Shown: piece after piece, positions 5,758 through 6,545 of the stretch | Layout of the letters: the number at the start of each line of letters is the position of its first letter | Position numbering within the stretch: the stretch's first letter is position 1 | Source: an uncultured Oscillospiraceae bacterium | GTDB lineage: Bacteria > Bacillota > Clostridia > Oscillospirales > Oscillospiraceae | Assembly (NCBI GenBank): GCA_910579595.1 | Contig: CAJTVM010000125.1 | Location: 1 to 6,545, forward strand | Direction of reading: 5' to 3' | DNA length: 6,545 nucleotides | Program-made: the position numbers and the translations under genes | Notes under the pieces: model-generated | The model's input: the letters and a program-made list of their open reading frames with translations, nothing else | The model's database searches: none | What the model was told of the DNA's origin: nothing

Positions 5758-5859
5758 TTGGTCCCCCTTTCACAAGCTGTCGTCCTGGCGGCGCGTCCTA
5801 TTCCGCTGCTACATGGTTTTCGTACCCGCAATACCGTGTATTCAGTTGTCGATGTACGA

Positions 5860-5889
5860 GTGAAGGATAGAGGGAAATGCGTCCTTCAC
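5860..5889 (-). other. Hairpin just after the sigma-like gene
   Basis: GTGAAGGA and TCCTTCAC form a perfect 8-bp stem with a 14-base loop, starting nine bases after the sigma-like stop codon on the minus strand. No T-tract follows, so it is a poor intrinsic terminator. It may protect the 3' end or mark the start of the structured gap. An alternative 5-bp pairing (GATAG 5866-5870 with CTATC 5890-5894) competes with it. Confidence 0.45.
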
Positions 5890-5898
5890 CTATCGGCC

Positions 5899-6399
5899 TT
5901 AAAACGGGGTTTTGTCTCCCTGCATCCTCATAAATTTTTGTAGCTTTTTCTTTGCCGCTACGATACTTTTAGCTACGTTCTGAAAATTGGCATTTTCAGT
6001 TTGAGAAATCTGCCTTACTGTGAGACCGCAAAAGCACGACAGCCAAAGGCGGCGGTGCTGTTTCGGGGTCAGGCACTTGCCAAGGCCCTCCATGAGCAGA
6101 CAGCGCATTTCCTCGCGCTCCTGCTGTTCCAGGGTTTCCATTAGCGTGTCCTCCGGCGATTGGGTAGTGGTCGCCTTTTCGGACAGAGAAGACAGGGACA
6201 GGGTGTGCTTGGAGAAAGCGATGCCCGCGTTCTCGATCTGACGATAACTTTCGTCAGACCACATTTTCCACCGCTGAAATTCTTCCGGGCTGGAGAAGTC
6301 CGCCAAGGTAAGGCGCGTCAGCACCCCGGAAGCATCTATGTAAACAATGGCCTCCGGGTCTATCTTGTTCAGAGCATAGTCGCTCTTGGGGTCAAACAT
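5899..6399 (-). CDS. Sigma-70 region-4-like helix-turn-helix regulator of the element
   Basis: This 166-aa protein ends in a DNA-binding segment like sigma-70 region 4: residues 109-157 start CLTPKQHRRLWLSCFCGLTVRQIS and continue through NFQNVAKSIVAAKKKL, a recognition helix with a basic tail. The N-terminal part (about 1-60) is acidic and contains IVYIDASGVLTRLTLADF and FQRWKMWSDESYRQIENA; the middle (about 65-95) is Ser/Thr-rich and probably flexible. There is no region 2, so it is unlikely to act as a full sigma factor. Such proteins are common in clostridial integrative elements, usually near the recombinase, and probably regulate element genes. ATG at 6399 has GGAGGT six bases upstream; an in-frame extension to 6501 lacks such a site. 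A hairpin abuts the ribosome binding site. It shares strand and probably regulation with the recombinase module. Confidence 0.85.
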   Translation of the reverse strand: MFDPKSDYALNKIDPEAIVYIDASGVLTRLTLADFSSPEEFQRWKMWSDESYRQIENAGIAFSKHTLSLSSLSEKATTTQSPEDTLMETLEQQEREEMRCLLMEGLGKCLTPKQHRRLWLSCFCGLTVRQISQTENANFQNVAKSIVAAKKKLQKFMRMQGDKTPF

Positions 6400-6410
6400 T
6401 GTGTTACCTC

Positions 6411-6451
6411 CGTTTCGTGCATTGGTGGGACGGGGACAGTGCATCGAAACG
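6411..6451 (-). promoter_or_regulatory. Hairpin abutting the sigma-like gene's ribosome binding site
   Basis: CGTTTCGTGCA (6411-6421) and TGCATCGAAACG (6440-6451) are inverted copies except for one bulged base, with 18 bases between. On the minus-strand transcript the 3' arm ends at the first G of GGAGG, the ribosome binding site of the sigma-like gene. It could modulate translation or be a protein-binding dyad. Confidence 0.45.
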
Positions 6452-6500
6452 GGGGGCCTCGGCAACCGCAGGTGCCGACAGGTTTTGCCTTTATTCGACA

Positions 6501-6545
6501 AAGCAGGAGACTGGATACTCTTGGCGAGTATCCGGCCTCCTGCTT
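6501..6545. other. Long near-perfect hairpin at the window edge
   Basis: AAGCAGGAG (6501-6509) pairs with CTCCTGCTT (6537-6545), and GGATACTC (6513-6520) with GAGTATCC (6526-6533) around TTGGC, separated by a 3x3 internal loop. In either direction this would make a stable stem of 17 pairs. On the minus strand only three T follow, so termination there would be weak; on the + strand the following sequence is outside the window. It may separate the sigma-like gene from the next gene inward. Confidence 0.55.

Larger units (their letters stand above)
5321..5898 (-). other. Structured gap with no convincing gene between the sigma-like and TnpW-like genes
   Basis: These 578 bases hold no ORF with credible protein character on either strand. 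They do hold many inverted repeats: 5343-5410 (large hairpin), TTCGCCG/CGGCGAA (5423-5429, 5447-5453) crossing GATGC/GCATC (5418-5422, 5440-5444), GCCGC/GCGGC near 5482-5495, CTGG/CCAG (5702-5705, 5714-5717), ACAGCTTGT/ACAAGCTGT (5745-5753, 5772-5780) and GTGAAGGA/TCCTTCAC (5860-5867, 5882-5889). A 9-base direct repeat CGTCCTGGC occurs at 5698-5706 and 5781-5789. It could be a long structured leader for the excision genes, an independent RNA, a DNA site for transfer or recombination factors, or decayed coding sequence. Confidence 0.5.
3265..6545. mobile_element. Left end of a serine-recombinase integrative element (partial)
   Basis: From just past the tRNA terminator to the window end, every credible gene is on the - strand: sigma-like regulator, TnpW-like small protein and large serine recombinase. 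This gene set and order is characteristic of one end of clostridial conjugative or mobilizable transposons related to the TndX/TnpX group, where the recombinase 3' end faces the junction. The strand switch at the tRNA supports a boundary between 3265 and 3340. No target-site duplication can be identified because the opposite end is not present, so the left coordinate is approximate. Confidence 0.6.

Noticed and set aside
5498..5773. 91-codon open frame on the minus strand (GTG start)
   Set aside because: It shares the AAAGGGGG region but would start upstream of it, and the translation is Arg/Ser-rich without secondary-structure pattern. The 9-codon ATG frame fits the site better.
5364..5870. 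168-codon open frame on the + strand through the gap
   Set aside because: Rich in Cys, Arg and Trp without domain pattern, no ribosome binding site, and it crosses several hairpins.
6494..6500. TGTCGAA on the minus strand, an exact Spo0A-box match upstream of the sigma-like gene
   Set aside because: A 7-base exact match is expected about once by chance in both strands of this window, and no promoter is visible next to it.
1..6545. CRISPR array, insertion sequence ends, or a defence or toxin gene cluster
   Set aside because: No regularly spaced repeats, no transposase other than the serine recombinase, and no nuclease, toxin or immunity motifs were found on either strand.

Overview
The window looks like chromosomal DNA of a fairly GC-rich gut clostridium (Oscillospiraceae-like), joined to the left end of an integrative element. 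This placement rests on the gene families, strong GGAGG-type ribosome binding sites and GC-rich codon use; no taxonomic marker is present.

The left half (1-3264) is read on the + strand. After the terminator of an upstream gene comes a two-gene operon: a small YtrA-type GntR repressor (178-549) and a polytopic membrane protein with a DUF5808-like segment and a C-terminal PH-like domain (546-1886). The two overlap by ATGA, with a promoter and operator-like repeats in front. A long hairpin then holds the ribosome binding site of the next gene, a Zn-amidase/SH3 cell-wall hydrolase (1963-2706). A gene-poor stretch follows. It contains a possible short RNA ending in a strong terminator (about 2916-3032), then a complete tRNA-Pro(GGG) with its own promoter and a 21-bp terminator hairpin.

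The right half (about 3265-6545) is read on the - strand and looks like one end of a conjugative or mobilizable transposon of the clostridial large-serine-recombinase type. Going inward there are a 569-aa serine recombinase (3340-5049) with its own promoter, a 60-aa TnpW-like protein (5138-5320), about 580 bases with no convincing gene but several hairpins and a 9-codon leader-like ORF, and a 166-aa sigma-70 region-4-like protein (5899-6399). The recombinase 3' end points at the tRNA, as expected if the element junction lies between about 3265 and 3340. The other end is outside the window.

Probable logic: the chromosomal operon is an autoregulated envelope-related module next to a wall hydrolase. 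The element genes form an excision/integration module, with the sigma-like protein as likely regulator and the recombinase as catalyst. The least explained parts are the structured gap at 5321-5898, the hairpin over the amidase ribosome binding site, and the possible pyrimidine-rich small RNA.
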